Source: Typha latifolia (Eukaryota; Streptophyta; Magnoliopsida; Poales; Typhaceae). From it: a stretch of 64,000 nt of DNA. The position numbers were made by a program, and so were the translations under genes. The stretch covers positions 5,590,001 through 5,654,000 of the forward strand of contig CM034108.1 of NCBI GenBank assembly GCA_019914945.1, given 5' to 3'. The notes beneath the pieces are model-generated. The model made no database searches, had not been told where the DNA came from, and saw only the letters and a program-made list of their open reading frames with translations. Positions 12,158 to 21,999 of the stretch are shown here, in pieces; positions within the stretch are counted from its first letter, which is position 1; every line of letters starts with the position of its first letter.

Positions 12158-13176
12158 GATAAGTGTGCATTAGAGCTATATGTTAGATTTTATAATTGAT
12201 AAATTAGTAATTAAATAAAGTTAGTCATAAGATACTTTCTTTAGTTTTTATTGTATGAGTTGTGGTATAATGTCCTATGGAGTTTGGAAGATAAATAGGG
12301 CTGGAGCAGCGAAGATTGAAATTCATTTGAAAGTTGGTCAAAGCTTGCTTGAAGCTTGTTTGAAGCTTATTTGAAGTTTATTCAAAGCTTGTTTGAACAA
12401 CTTCGAATGAATCTTGCCCAAGATCTCTAGAAGATAAAGCTGAATACTTAATTCAAAGTTGTTCGTACAAGACTTGCACGAGAGCTCTAGAAAATAATCT
12501 TCTGTAGTTTATTCGAAGTTGTTCGAACAAACTTCGAACAAGATTTGCTCAACAGCTTCATAAGTCACTCAAAGCAATTTTTAATTGGCTTGTTTGAACT
12601 TGTTTGAACATGTCATGAAGAGTTCATTCTTTTAGTCCAAGTTACAATTTGAGAAGCCTACCTTTTTTAAGGCTATAAAAGGGAAAGTTTTGAAGAAAAG
12701 AGGTACTACTCCTAGAGGCCAAAAGATTTTCTTCGAGACAATTCAACAGAGGATTTGAGAAAATTAATACTTCATCTTGATGGAGTTTCACTATATTGAA
12801 AATTCAATTTTACATTGTCTTAAGGCTTATAGAGGTAAGCTTAGAACCTTGTCATCAAAGTTGGGTATCAAGCACGGAAATTCAATGCATTGATGGAGTC
12901 AAGCAAAGTATTATCAAAAGGATTGTGGGTAACAACAATCGAATCATAAGTATTTTGTAGTCGCTATTTTTAAATAGTGCTTCATTTAATCTCATAAAAG
13001 AGATCCGTGATTTTGTTTTACCCTTGGTTGATAAGAAATTTTTTCACGTCAAAATCGTAGTGTTTGCTTGTGCCTTTATATTTTGTATTTTAGTTGTCTC
13101 TTATCATTTTAAGTGAAATAGATCTTGTAGAGGTACATTTTCACTATAGGCTGGCTAAATTTATTGTTTCCCAACA
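12158..13176 (+). mobile_element. Solo LTR (copia-like) inserted in gypsy gag
   Basis: About 1 kb without coding capacity separates two parts of one Gag. It begins near TGTAGAAGGCTG or TGATAAGTGTG and ends CCCAACA, so it has TG...CA ends. A TATA box (CTATAAAAG) lies near 12672 on the + strand. The first third has many TTGAAGCTTGTT and TTCGAAGTTGTTCGAAC repeats (about 12330..12560). Its family relatives are not in the window. The exact start is uncertain by about 10 bp. Confidence 0.6.
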
Positions 13177-13189
13177 CTGGTGATCAATG

Positions 13190-13690
13190 GAGAGTCTAGT
13201 TTCGAGCATCAAACAAGCAAGCAAGGCCAATTGCCGCTTCTAGCATGGCTGGATTTCCATCTCTCACATCGACTTGCAAGTTGTCACAGAGTCCACTGAT
13301 GAAGCAACTAATTTGTTGTATAATTGTTACATAACCTGCTCGTGAGAGAGGCGTTCAAATTGTGTTTGATACTTTTTGACACTCCAAAACTGCATCAATT
13401 TATCACGCCAGCAAAAAAATATTGAAACTTTTTAGGACCACACCTTGCATGTACTCCTTGTTTGAACTCCTCCCAATTCATGGCCCCATGCAACTGCTTG
13501 TGGAATTGTAACCACATTTGTACATCTCCTTCCATGTGAAAGGAAGCAAGCACCACCTTTTCCTCTTCTAAGGTGCGTTGGAATTTGAACTGAGGGAAGT
13601 CTAGTTTGACTAGCTTTGGAGCACCAAAAGTGATGTAGGTTCCCGAACTAGCCATCGAGTCGTGGCCCCCACCATTGGTTGCTCCATTGG
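13190..13690 (-). pseudogene. Gypsy Gag N-terminal region
   Basis: 13395..13655 on the minus strand encodes the Retrotrans_gag core: KLVKLDFPQF, VVLASFHMEGDVQMWLQFHKQ, WEEFKQGVHARCGP. Further downstream (13190..13330) the EAAIGLACLFDAR helix is readable with stops. The primer-binding site lies just upstream at 13693..13708. Confidence 0.8.
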
Positions 13691-13692
13691 CC

Positions 13693-13708
13693 TTGTCTTT
13701 GATACCAT
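13693..13708 (-). other. Primer-binding site
   Basis: On the minus strand, ATATGGTATCAAAGAC follows the LTR by one or two bases. It resembles the TGGTATCAGAGC complement of the initiator Met-tRNA 3' end used by most plant LTR elements, with one or two changes. Confidence 0.65.
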
Positions 13709-13710
13709 AT

Positions 13711-13970
13711 TGTTAGAATTAGAGTTCTGAATATGGATTTGAGATCAAAAGAGCATGGTGAGGGTGAAATGGGTTAGTAACACAATACATAAAAAAGGAA
13801 TGGATACAACTGACTACCATGCATAAAAAAGGAATGGATACAACTAACTACCATGCAAGTGCGTGCATGCATGCATTACATGCATTGTTTTAGGGAAACA
13901 AGAACAAGACACGTACAACAAAGAAAATAAAAATATGACAAGTAACTACTAAGACTGAATTTGTAGTACA
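13711..13970 (-). repeat. 5' LTR of the gypsy element, shortened
   Basis: Starts TGTTAGAATTAGAG and matches 8289..8749. A 30-bp stretch (ACATAAAAAAGGAATGGATAC...CATGC) is tandemly duplicated near 13789..13856, and about 200 bp present in the other LTR are missing. Its outer edge has decayed. Confidence 0.72.
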
Positions 13971-14668
13971 ATATGAAAATAACTGCATAAGATCATTCCC
14001 CATTTACTCTTAGCCAACAGAAACTTTTAATTAGATGCACAAAAAATGAAGATATGATTAGAGAGAAAAAGACAGAGGGCAAGATTGATACAAATGGGAG
14101 GTTTGGAAGAGACATCAAGAGAGAGGTATAGAGGACAAGATAGTGTAGGCCGTGGTGTGGAAGGCTGATTGGTGCATAGAGAAGGAGGAAGATAACAGCC
14201 CAGATGAGAGGAGGTTCCCTAATTATAAGTTATTATTGGGTGGGTCGGGCTGAGTTCAAGCCAGGCTTAAGCCTATGTTTACAGCTTAACCTACCAACAA
14301 TTTGAGTTGGGCAAGTAATAATATTATTACAGCCCATTACCACTCATTAGCCAATGAGACATCGTAACAGAGCAATAACAGACCTCCCATAAAAATAGTT
14401 AACTTTCATATAAATATACTTATACAGGAGTAAAACTATAGATATTTACAGGCATAACAGGCTAGGCTTTCAAGCCATCATCTATTACTAGGCTTAGCCC
14501 AATTAAAATCGGGAGGGTTTGGGTGGGCTGGGCTTAATCACATCTTTCCCTAATTCGCTTGTATAAAGATGTGCTATCTATTCCCTGCCTCTTATAAGTG
14601 GCATGCATGCACCTTGATGCATCGTTATTAGATTAATACAGTACAATGTAAGACTTATGCAGTAGATG
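13971..14668. mobile_element. No gene; hAT-like short-element remnant at about 14228..14545
   Basis: 14228..14545 has G-rich subterminal repeats at both sides (GGGTGGGTCGGGCTG and GGGTGGGCTGGGCTTAA) around an AT-rich middle that resembles 20976..21300, for example AAACTATAGA...ATAGGCAT. This is typical of non-autonomous hAT elements in plants. The remainder shows nothing. Confidence 0.4.
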
Positions 14669-14690
14669 TAGGGGTCATAGTCGGGCGTGC

Positions 14691-14876
14691 GGATTAATTT
14701 TGGGTCAATCTTTTTGGGCCCATCGGGTTATGTTCGCAGTTTGACTTGGGTTCTATTAGAATAAAATATTATAGCTTACGCCCGGATTAATTTTGGGTCA
14801 ATCTTTTTGGGCTCATCGGGTTATGTTTGCAGTTTGACTTGGGTTCTATTAGAATAAAATATTATAGCTTGTTACT
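14691..14876. repeat. 93-bp tandem duplication, two copies
   Basis: GGATTAATTTTGGGTCAATC begins at 14691 and again at 14784. The copies differ by a few C/T changes. The second copy runs into the LINE target site, which lies in its last bases. Confidence 0.85.
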
Positions 14877-14883
14877 GTCTGTT
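14867..14883. repeat. Target-site duplication of the LINE, left
   Basis: GCTTGTTACTGTCTGTT is identical to 20959..20975. It borders the poly(A) side of the LINE; the A tail is seen as a T-run directly after it on the + strand. Confidence 0.9.
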
Positions 14884-15014
14884 TTTTTTTTAGTCAAAAT
14901 TTTACATAGATCATGGGGGAAAGGCCAATGTGACCCAATCTGATACAATTCTGTCCCTCTCTTTCCCTGGCTTGTAGCCCAGTCTGCAACCATATTACAT
15001 TCTCTCCTAATATG

Positions 15015-15541
15015 CTAAACTTTAAATTTACTACAATTTGTTAACAACACCCTGCATTCACCCACCAGATTTCTGAGTCTCCAGGGAATATTCATCTCTT
15101 CATTGATGATCTTGAAAGCCTCCATCGAGTCAGTTTCTAATATAATATTTGACCTCCCCCCGAAGCCAGCCGAAGGCCCAACCGTATCGCCCAAACTTTC
15201 GCTTGTAGAGTCGACTCGTTGGGACACGACTCCCAAGCAATTACACTAGCTCTGCCTTGATCGTCTCGGATGACCACCCCTGCCCCACCTTGATATTCTT
15301 CCATGGAAATGGCTCCATCAGTGTTGATCTTAAGCCAACCAATATCTGGCGGTTCCCATTTCTTACTGCTCTTGGGCTTTCTCTGAATTCCTTTGCACGA
15401 CTTGATGTATTCTTTGGCAAGCTGAGTTGCCCTGGCTGTTATCACCTTAGGTCCAACTTTGGTCCAACTTTGGTCCAACTTTCTCTCCTCGAAACACCTT
15501 ATTGTTCCTATGTTTCCATACGCACCATAGGGTCGTAGCAA
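15015..15541 (-). pseudogene. LINE RNase H domain
   Basis: Starting near 15400 on the minus strand, WLKINTDGAI gives the first catalytic Asp, GGAGVVIRDDQG the second strand, and STLQAKVWAIRLGLRLA the Glu-helix (family E A.. A...GL). A frameshift near 15170 leads to IILETDSMEAFKII, with the third Asp. The order fits RNase_H type 1 (RVT_3) as found at the C-terminus of plant L1 ORF2 or as free reverse-transcriptase-like genes. It is broken by one frameshift. Confidence 0.82.
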
Positions 15542-15637
15542 TCAAACACCTGATGTCAAGGTTTTTTTTTTTGGCTCCTCGTGCACCTCCTCAGTAAGCC
15601 AATCCTGACTCGGGAAGAAAATCATCCTCGGGTGGAG

Positions 15638-15826
15638 CTATCTCATCTCCTCCCACACAGCCATGGCAAAGCGGCACGTGAAGAGAAGGTGAGCGACCAG
15701 CTCACCATGCAGGCCACAAAGGATGCACCTGTCATCCGCTACCAACCGTAACGCATGCAAATAGGACATCATCGATAGTCTGTTTCTACAAACCTTCCAG
15801 CAGAAGGTTTTGATGCGTGGCACCAC
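15638..15826 (-). pseudogene. LINE zf-RVT domain
   Basis: PRIKTFCWKVCRNRL, then RCILCGLHGELVAHLLFTC and VWEEM, match the zinc-binding module after plant L1 RT (family KVKFFLWLALRGRL...C.LC....E...HLF..C). Cys, Cys, His and Cys ligands are kept. The frame stops upstream. Confidence 0.82.
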
Positions 15827-16174
15827 CGGCAGTCCCTAGAGCTTTCTCCAGCCAATCCATCTTTTAGTTGAGACAACATTAAGAAAATTGTAAATAGATT
15901 TGACTTTCGGTTCTCCTGAAGGATGCATGCACCAAATCCAGTTATCTTCCAAACCTACCCTTTCCCCTTACATAACATCAATCTGGAAGGCCAAGTCTTC
16001 ACCTTCTTCCCTGATAATTCTTTGCCGCGTCCAGACATCCTTATCCGTTAGGTTTGCAACCAATAGGTTTTCATCCAACAACGCTGGCCCCATGACTCTT
16101 GGTTGTCTACACCATGGCACAGTAGCCAGCCAAGGAGCAGTCGCAGCTCTGGTACCTCTATTGTTGCCTATCAG

Positions 16175-18023
16175 CTACCTGCAGCCACCCTTGATCTTGT
16201 CCATTACATGGTTTAATGCCCGCCAGACCCACGACGACGCTGGAGCCACCTTGGTTGCCCAAGGGTCTAGCTCACCATATTTGGCCCTCATAATGTTAAC
16301 CCAAGGTATATTCTCCTGATGAAGTACTTTGAAAGCTAGCTTGCCCAGAAGAGCTGCCCTAACTAGCTTTAATCTTCGCACCGCCAACCCTCCATCCTCC
16401 TTATTCTAAGTCACCACATCCCAACCGATGAGATGCATTCCCCTACGATGACTAGTTCCCCATAAGAAGAATCTAGCAGTTTGCTCAATCTTCTCTAACA
16501 TAGTGTCTGGCACTCACGTACTCCCGAGCCAATTTGTTGGTATCGCCAATAGCGTGGTGTTCACCAACGTTAACTTGCCAGCCATCGAGAGATGGCCTTT
16601 CTTTCATCCAGCCAACTTTTTCTCCATTCGCTCGATCAAGCCTTGGTGTTCCGAAGCTTTAATACGACCATCGGAGATATGGATGCCCAGATAAGTGAAA
16701 GGAAGACTAGCCTTTCTTATTCCGAGCCCATCTACAATTTGGTCTGCCATACTTGTGTTAAGCCACCCTGGGAGAAAAAGCTTTGATTTGGTGGTGTTGA
16801 TGCGTTGGTCCGTCAGCTGCGAGTAAATTCTAAGATAGCCAAGAACACAATGCACGTTTCTCATGTTCGCGTGAGCAGTAATAAGAAGATTGTCTACGTA
16901 AAGTAAATCCAAAAACTGCATGTCTCCGGCCTTGAATCCAGTTAATTTTCCATCCCTGACCTTGGCATTGAGAGTACTCATAAGGAGTTGGGACACTAGG
17001 ATAAATAAGTACGAAGATAGTGGATCACCCTGATGGAGGCCGTTGTGGGGGGTGATCCACCCAGACGGGAAGCCGTTGATGAGCACCGCAAAAATTGGCG
17101 ACGTGATACAAGCATAGACCCATCGCAACCAGAGCAGAGGAAAGCCCATCCGCTCCAAAGTTTCGATCACCGCAGCCCAGCTCACCCTATCGTATGCCTT
17201 CTCCATATCCATCTTAATCATCATGATGGGATCTTTGTGTCTGTCATGCATCATACTATGAGCTAAATCCTGAGCTGCTAAGGTATTATCACAGATGGAG
17301 CGGCCAGCAATGAAAGTTGCCTGTTCTGGGCTGACGAGCTTCGGCAATAACCCTTTCAAGTGGCTAACAAGTATTTTAGCAATTACCTTGTAAGCAACGT
17401 TGCATAGGACTATTGGTCTGAAGTCCTAAATGCGAGTAGGGTAGTCCTTCTTAGGTATTAGGGTGAGGTACGTCCTCCCCCAACTTCTTCGCAATTTGGT
17501 TGTGTTGAAAAAATAATGAACTGCCTCGCAGAAACTCTTTCCCAAAGATGTGCCGTAGCCTGATGTATACCTCAGCCTGAATCCCATTCGGGCTAAGAGT
17601 TTTTCCCCTCGGCATGCTCCAGAGGGTGCTCTTCATCTCTTCATTTGTTATTGGCATGGTCGCATCTCTTGCTTCCACCGTTGAGATAGTTGGTACTTTA
17701 GGCCAGCACTCATTTTGCTGAGATTGCTCCACATCAAGCCCCTAGAGTTGCGAGTAAAAGTCTACAAAGGCTGCCGAGGTCTCCTCCTCAGTTTGGGTCC
17801 AGCTCCAGTCCTCCTTCTGAACAATAGAGATGTGGTTGTGTCGCTGGCGCATTGAGGCAGTGATCTGAAAGAAATAGGTATTTCTATCACCTTCGCGGAC
17901 CCACTTTAGGCAAACTCTTTGTCTCCACTTTATATTCAGCTGGCGGCTGATGGCGGCCTTCCTATTGTATTGGCTGCGAAGGTTATCATACACCGATTCA
18001 TCTAGTTGGCTAGACGCATCCAA
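16175..18023 (-). pseudogene. LINE ORF2 reverse transcriptase region
   Basis: Several frames, read high to low: 18023..17742 has LKWVREGDRNTYFFQ, the pre-RT block; 17732..17451 has MPRGKTLSPNGIQAEVY (family MP.GKSPGPDGF); 17359..16604 is a 251-residue palm with ATFIAGRSICDN, MMIKMDMEKAYDRVSW, GLHQGDPLSSYLF and then LLYVDNLLITA where the catalytic FADD should be. The change to YVDN removes one of the two metal-binding Asp residues. 16387..16175 is the thumb-linker region. Polymerase activity is not expected. Confidence 0.88.
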
Positions 18024-18231
18024 GTCCTCCAGCCTCTTGATTTCATTGGTGACTGCTTGAAGATGAGAGTCTAGATTCCCAATAGACGTCTGAGTCCAGC
18101 TACGAAGCTTCTAGTGCATGGTTTTGATCCGATGCGAAAAGGCATGCAACAGGTTACTATTTGCTCCTCTAGCTCACACGTCCATGATCACACTCTTGCA
18201 GCCCTCGTGCTCGAGCCAATAGAGTTCGAAT

Positions 18232-18963
18232 TTAGACAGCCGAGGTTTCTGATGCGAGATCTCCGACATGAAGAGGAGTAGCTTGGTCTGAGGCCGTCCT
18301 ATCCAAGTGCGTCACTTTACTGCAAGGATGTTGGGCAAGCCATAGGGAGTTGGCAAAGGCCCTGTCTAGCCTTATCCAGATACGACATTGCCCTTGTTGG
18401 TTATTACACCACGTGAATACAGTTCCATCATATCCCAGATCACATAGACCATTCTTGTCCACAAAGGCCTTGAAGGCTTTACATTTTGGCCCCAACACTA
18501 CTGGACGAGAACTTCTTTTTTCATTAGTGGAGAGGTAAGCATTGAAATCTCCGACGATTACCCATGGGGCCTTGATGCTTAGGATATTGGTCAATTCCTC
18601 CTATAATTCCTTCTGCTCACTTAGCTGGTTACTAGCATACACCACTGTTAATCCCCAGGTTGAATTGCCGTTGTTGTAAATCACCAGGTGAGCCACAAAC
18701 CTTGATGATGCTATCACGTCCACCCATCCAACCTCTTTTTCCCATAACACTGTAATGCCACCAGATCTTCCTTTAGTTGGCACAGCAAAAAAATTCCAGC
18801 ATCTCCCTAGCGCTTTGGCCACCCCATCTGCGGTGTCCCAGCTTGCATGAGATTCAAGTAGAATTAGAGAATCCAATTTGTGTTCTCTGTTCAAGTCTCG
18901 GCATCTATCTTGAACTTCTTTCTTCATAGCTCCACGACAATTCCAAATTATTGCTTTGATCAT
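18232..18963 (-). pseudogene. LINE ORF2 endonuclease domain
   Basis: The Met at 18963 begins IKAIIWNCRGA, the standard start of plant L1 ORF2 endonuclease. LLESHAS carries the catalytic Glu. After a stop near 18600 come WVIVGDFNAYLS with catalytic Asp-Asn and a RIWIRLDRA block. The final SDH is replaced by SDQ, so the nicking His is lost. The domain normally nicks target DNA to prime reverse transcription. Confidence 0.85.
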
Positions 18964-19132
18964 TAAGATGTGATTAAAGGCAACAGAGCACAGCTCATTG
19001 CGTTCTACCTCTCTTGGAGGTGTGAGCCGACGACTCACTCGCTTCTCCTTCTTCCATTATCTTGTCATTGAGATGGGTAGCTTGCTTCGCTGGACCATTT
19101 CCCTTATATGCTACTAATGCTAATTGGCTCTA

Positions 19133-20943
19133 ATTCTGGTCTACTTCCATGTCTATTTGATCATTATCCACTCCTTGGATTAAAGCCACCTTGAGCTCCG
19201 AAACCACTCTATTATGGTACATGGTTGTTGTATCTTCTGCTCTTGACGGTGGGCCAAAACTATCGTGGGCTAGTCCATCTTTTAAGATTTTCGAAGGGTA
19301 CCTGTTCCTTTGCATACTATCATGGTTTCTACCTTTGTTTGTCCGCACATACGAAGAACGAGGCTCTCTATACGGTCCCTAGCCTAAACGGATTTGTACC
19401 CCATTGATGATCACCAAACTCATACTGGATTCGATAGGCGTCCTGCTAATTTGGTTAGGTTCATTGATGCCTCTCGTGAAATCTTCTACATTCGTATGAT
19501 CTTGGTCTGCTTCCTTCCTGATACATCTATTATTAGAATGGCAAGCTTGCATGTCAACCTCCGGTTGTGGTGAATCCGGCTTAGCACTCTTTGGTGTATT
19601 TGAGGGTACAGTCCCGTCTTCTTTTTTTCCTTTCCCTATATTTGCCCCAACGAACGTGCCTTCTCTTGGTTTAGGGTTTGCATGGGAGAGGTATTTCTGA
19701 CGTATGGGAAAGGATGAGATGTCTCCATCACGTAGACCCACCTGGTTAGAAGCTCTTTCCACCTTGTTATTATTGGCTGGTTTGGTTGGTCCCGTACCAC
19801 TTCTAGGAATAGAAGCCTCTAGGATTGGCTTCCTTCCTGATTGCCTTGAGGCATGAGCTTGGGTCACACGATTAACCGTTGGTCTATTTTGATGGTCCTC
19901 ACCATTGACCATTGGATCTTTTTGTTGAACAATAGGATTGGCCGAAGTTCCGTTTGCCGGTTTGTAGCTTGCTTCCCTCCACTATGTTCCCCATCGTGGC
20001 TTCCTCTGCGCCGTGAACCATGTCCCATAGACCGACTCCTGTTCCTCCCCTTCGACACCCTCAGATGTGGGCTTTTCCGCCGCAACCTTCTTGTGTGTGG
20101 CATCTTCCTCCTGCTCCAATGTCACGCTCACCCCCTCCTTGCACTATTCCTCTCGGTGTCCTGCACGGCCGCAGGAGAAGCAATATAGTGGGATGTTCTC
20201 GTAGACCATTGTTTGATCCAAGTTATCCAACTTTGGTCCAAGCTAGACAGCCGTCTTTAGTGGTTTCGTCAAGTCCACCTCCACACAAACCTGAGTGAAT
20301 CTACTTCGAGTATGGTCCAGCGTCATTTCGTCCACTTGTAAAGTCTTGCCGAAATAGGCCACGATAGGAATGAGGGCCTCTAGTTCCCGGTATTCATTGG
20401 GGAGGTTGTGTAACTGAATCCATACCGGCGCAGTTTTGAATGCATTTGCCGACAGTCTGAAGTTATTGCACAGGGGATCAGGTTGAGAACCATTCCTTGC
20501 ACTGTCCAAGGGCCATTAGTCAGCACATAATCTAGGTCTTCCTCTCGCTCAAACCGGAACATGTAGAAACCCTCCTCCATGTCTGAGACCAAGAACCCCT
20601 CTATCCCGTTCCAGAGTTTAGCTAGACTAAACTTAAGTCTGGCCAAAGGAAAACCTTTACCCAGGAATCGCCCAAACAAGGTTAATCTCCACCTATCCCG
20701 GCATGTTTGCAACACCTTTGGTTCAAGGATGATGCAGTCATCCATTTGAGCCTTTATCTTCGCTAAAATAGTCTCCGGTATACGCCCATAGGTGCCGAGA
20801 GGATGTTGATAGCCCGCCACCACTTTAGCCCAGGTTCTTTTCTCTGGCCGTCTATCTTTGGCTGATTTGGAAGAGGAAGCTCGTCGGAGGGAAACATCTT
20901 CACCTCTCACAGGTGCAGGTGGTGATTTGCCCCCCCTCTCCAA
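19133..20943 (-). pseudogene. LINE ORF1, DUF4283 Gag-like protein
   Basis: The frame opens at 20943 with MERGGKSPP and contains the DUF4283 fold: ILEPKVLQTCRDRWRLTLFGRFLGKG split across the domain, FYMFRFEREEDLDYVLTNGPWTV, then after a frameshift VWIQLHNLPNEYRE. A CX2CX4HX4C knuckle (CFSCGRAGHREE, 20141..20182) has a stop in its last spacer. The low-complexity C-terminal part continues in other frames to about 19133. In plant L1s this protein binds element RNA. Confidence 0.82.
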
Positions 20944-20958
20944 CCATTTTTCGATTTT

Positions 20959-20975
20959 GCTTGTTACTGTCTGTT
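20959..20975. repeat. Target-site duplication of the LINE, right
   Basis: An exact 17-base match to 14867..14883. It marks the 5' end of the minus-strand LINE, so the copy is not 5'-truncated. Confidence 0.9.
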
Positions 20976-21302
20976 AACACGTGAAATTTTGGGCTTGGGC
21001 GGTGTAATAGACTAAATTTAAAAATATTTTCTCTTATCAAGTCAACATAATGGGCTTTTATAAAAATATCTTAGTTAGCTTTAGGAGGAATATAAATATA
21101 TATTAGTATTCAATTTACTAAATATCTAATGTGGGCTAAAAAACTATAGAAATAGATGGGCATAATGGGTCTTAATCCATGCCGTCCATTATCATCTCAA
21201 ACTCAAGTCAAGCCTGCCCCAAATCAAGCCCCAGTCAGGCTTAGCCTAGACAAAATTGAGAATGTTCGTGCTTGGATGGGTTGGGATCAATGATCAACTC
21301 TA

Positions 21303-21999
21303 CCCACATGCATCACCTTTATTTTGCCCTATCAAGATTTAAGCTTCTAAATCTAAGCACCTCACTCGTTAGGTGTTTAATTCATTAGCATCTGAGCTAA
21401 TTCATCGTTATACATTTCCTATGACGTTTCAACAAAGTGTAATTACTTGCATTTTAAGACTATTTCCAACTATGGCAATGGGCATTGATATAACTATATT
21501 TGTCATTTACCTCTAGGTATATCTTTTTGCAAACTAAATAGAATACAGTGAGACTGAATAATGGCCAAGTTTTTGCAATAATTTAGTTATAGCAAATTTA
21601 TCTCTGAACAAATTTACCATTACTAGTTGCGATTGAAAATAATAGAGATAATATGTTCTCAGGGACCACCATGAATCAATATTCAACTCCAAAATTAAAT
21701 CTTGATCTGAATAAGAGTCAAGTAACATCAAGCACTAAGATTTTTAGTATATTATAAAATAATAGCACCTTCTTCAATTTATTAAAAATAAAAAGACACC
21801 AATTAAGAGGTGTTAGCTAGGTAGATAACTAGAAAGTTGTTAGGGAAGTTAAAAATTAAAGGATGTAATATGAAAGGATAAGGTAAATAACTAATAATTA
21901 GTTAGAGTAGTTTTTATCATGAAAAATGTTTTAGTTAAGAATCCATTCATAAACTTATTTATCTGTTTTATAATAACACCATAAAGTAATATGTCTAAC
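21303..21999. other. No gene seen
   Basis: AT-rich. A GGTGTTAGCTAGG...CTAACAATCCCCCACC interval (about 21808..22013) has TGTTA...TAACA-like ends and could be a short LTR fragment. No domain supports this. Confidence 0.3.

Larger units (their letters stand above)
8289..13970 (-). mobile_element. Ty3/gypsy chromovirus-like retrotransposon, broken
   Basis: The element reads right to left: 5' LTR (13711..13970), primer-binding site, gag, zinc knuckle, protease, reverse transcriptase, RNase H, integrase with chromodomain-like tail, polypurine tract (about 8750..8762 on the minus strand, AGAGAAAGGGAA) and 3' LTR (8289..8749). All domains carry stops and frameshifts. Gag is interrupted by an inserted LTR at 12158..13176. 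No clear 5-bp target-site duplication was found, partly because the outer edge of the 5' LTR is eroded. It cannot be autonomous now. Confidence 0.88.
14884..20958 (-). mobile_element. Full-length L1-type LINE with RNase H, decayed
   Basis: A 6.1-kb minus-strand element lies between identical 17-bp target-site duplications. Its order is ORF1 (DUF4283-type nucleic-acid-binding protein with zinc knuckle), then ORF2 with apurinic-type endonuclease, reverse transcriptase, zf-RVT and RNase H, then a short A tail. The terminal RNase H places it with the plant L1 lineages that acquired this domain. Stops and frameshifts break every ORF, the endonuclease SDH has become SDQ, and the RT FADD has become YVDN. 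It inserted into a hAT-like element. Confidence 0.92.
14669..21302. mobile_element. hAT-like non-autonomous element split by a LINE
   Basis: Without the LINE the element is about 540 bp (14669..14883 plus 20976..21302). It begins TAGGGGTCATAGTCGGGC and ends GGGATCAATGATCAACTCTA, imperfect inverted ends with the TAGRG...YYCTA form of plant hAT elements. Subterminal GGGTCAATC, GGGCCCATCGGG and CAAGCCTGCCCC repeats agree. No convincing 8-bp target duplication was seen, so the ends are approximate. Confidence 0.45.

Noticed and set aside
19853..20298. Plus-strand frames of 92-111 residues
   Set aside because: They are antisense to LINE ORF1, which has the DUF4283 and zinc-knuckle matches.
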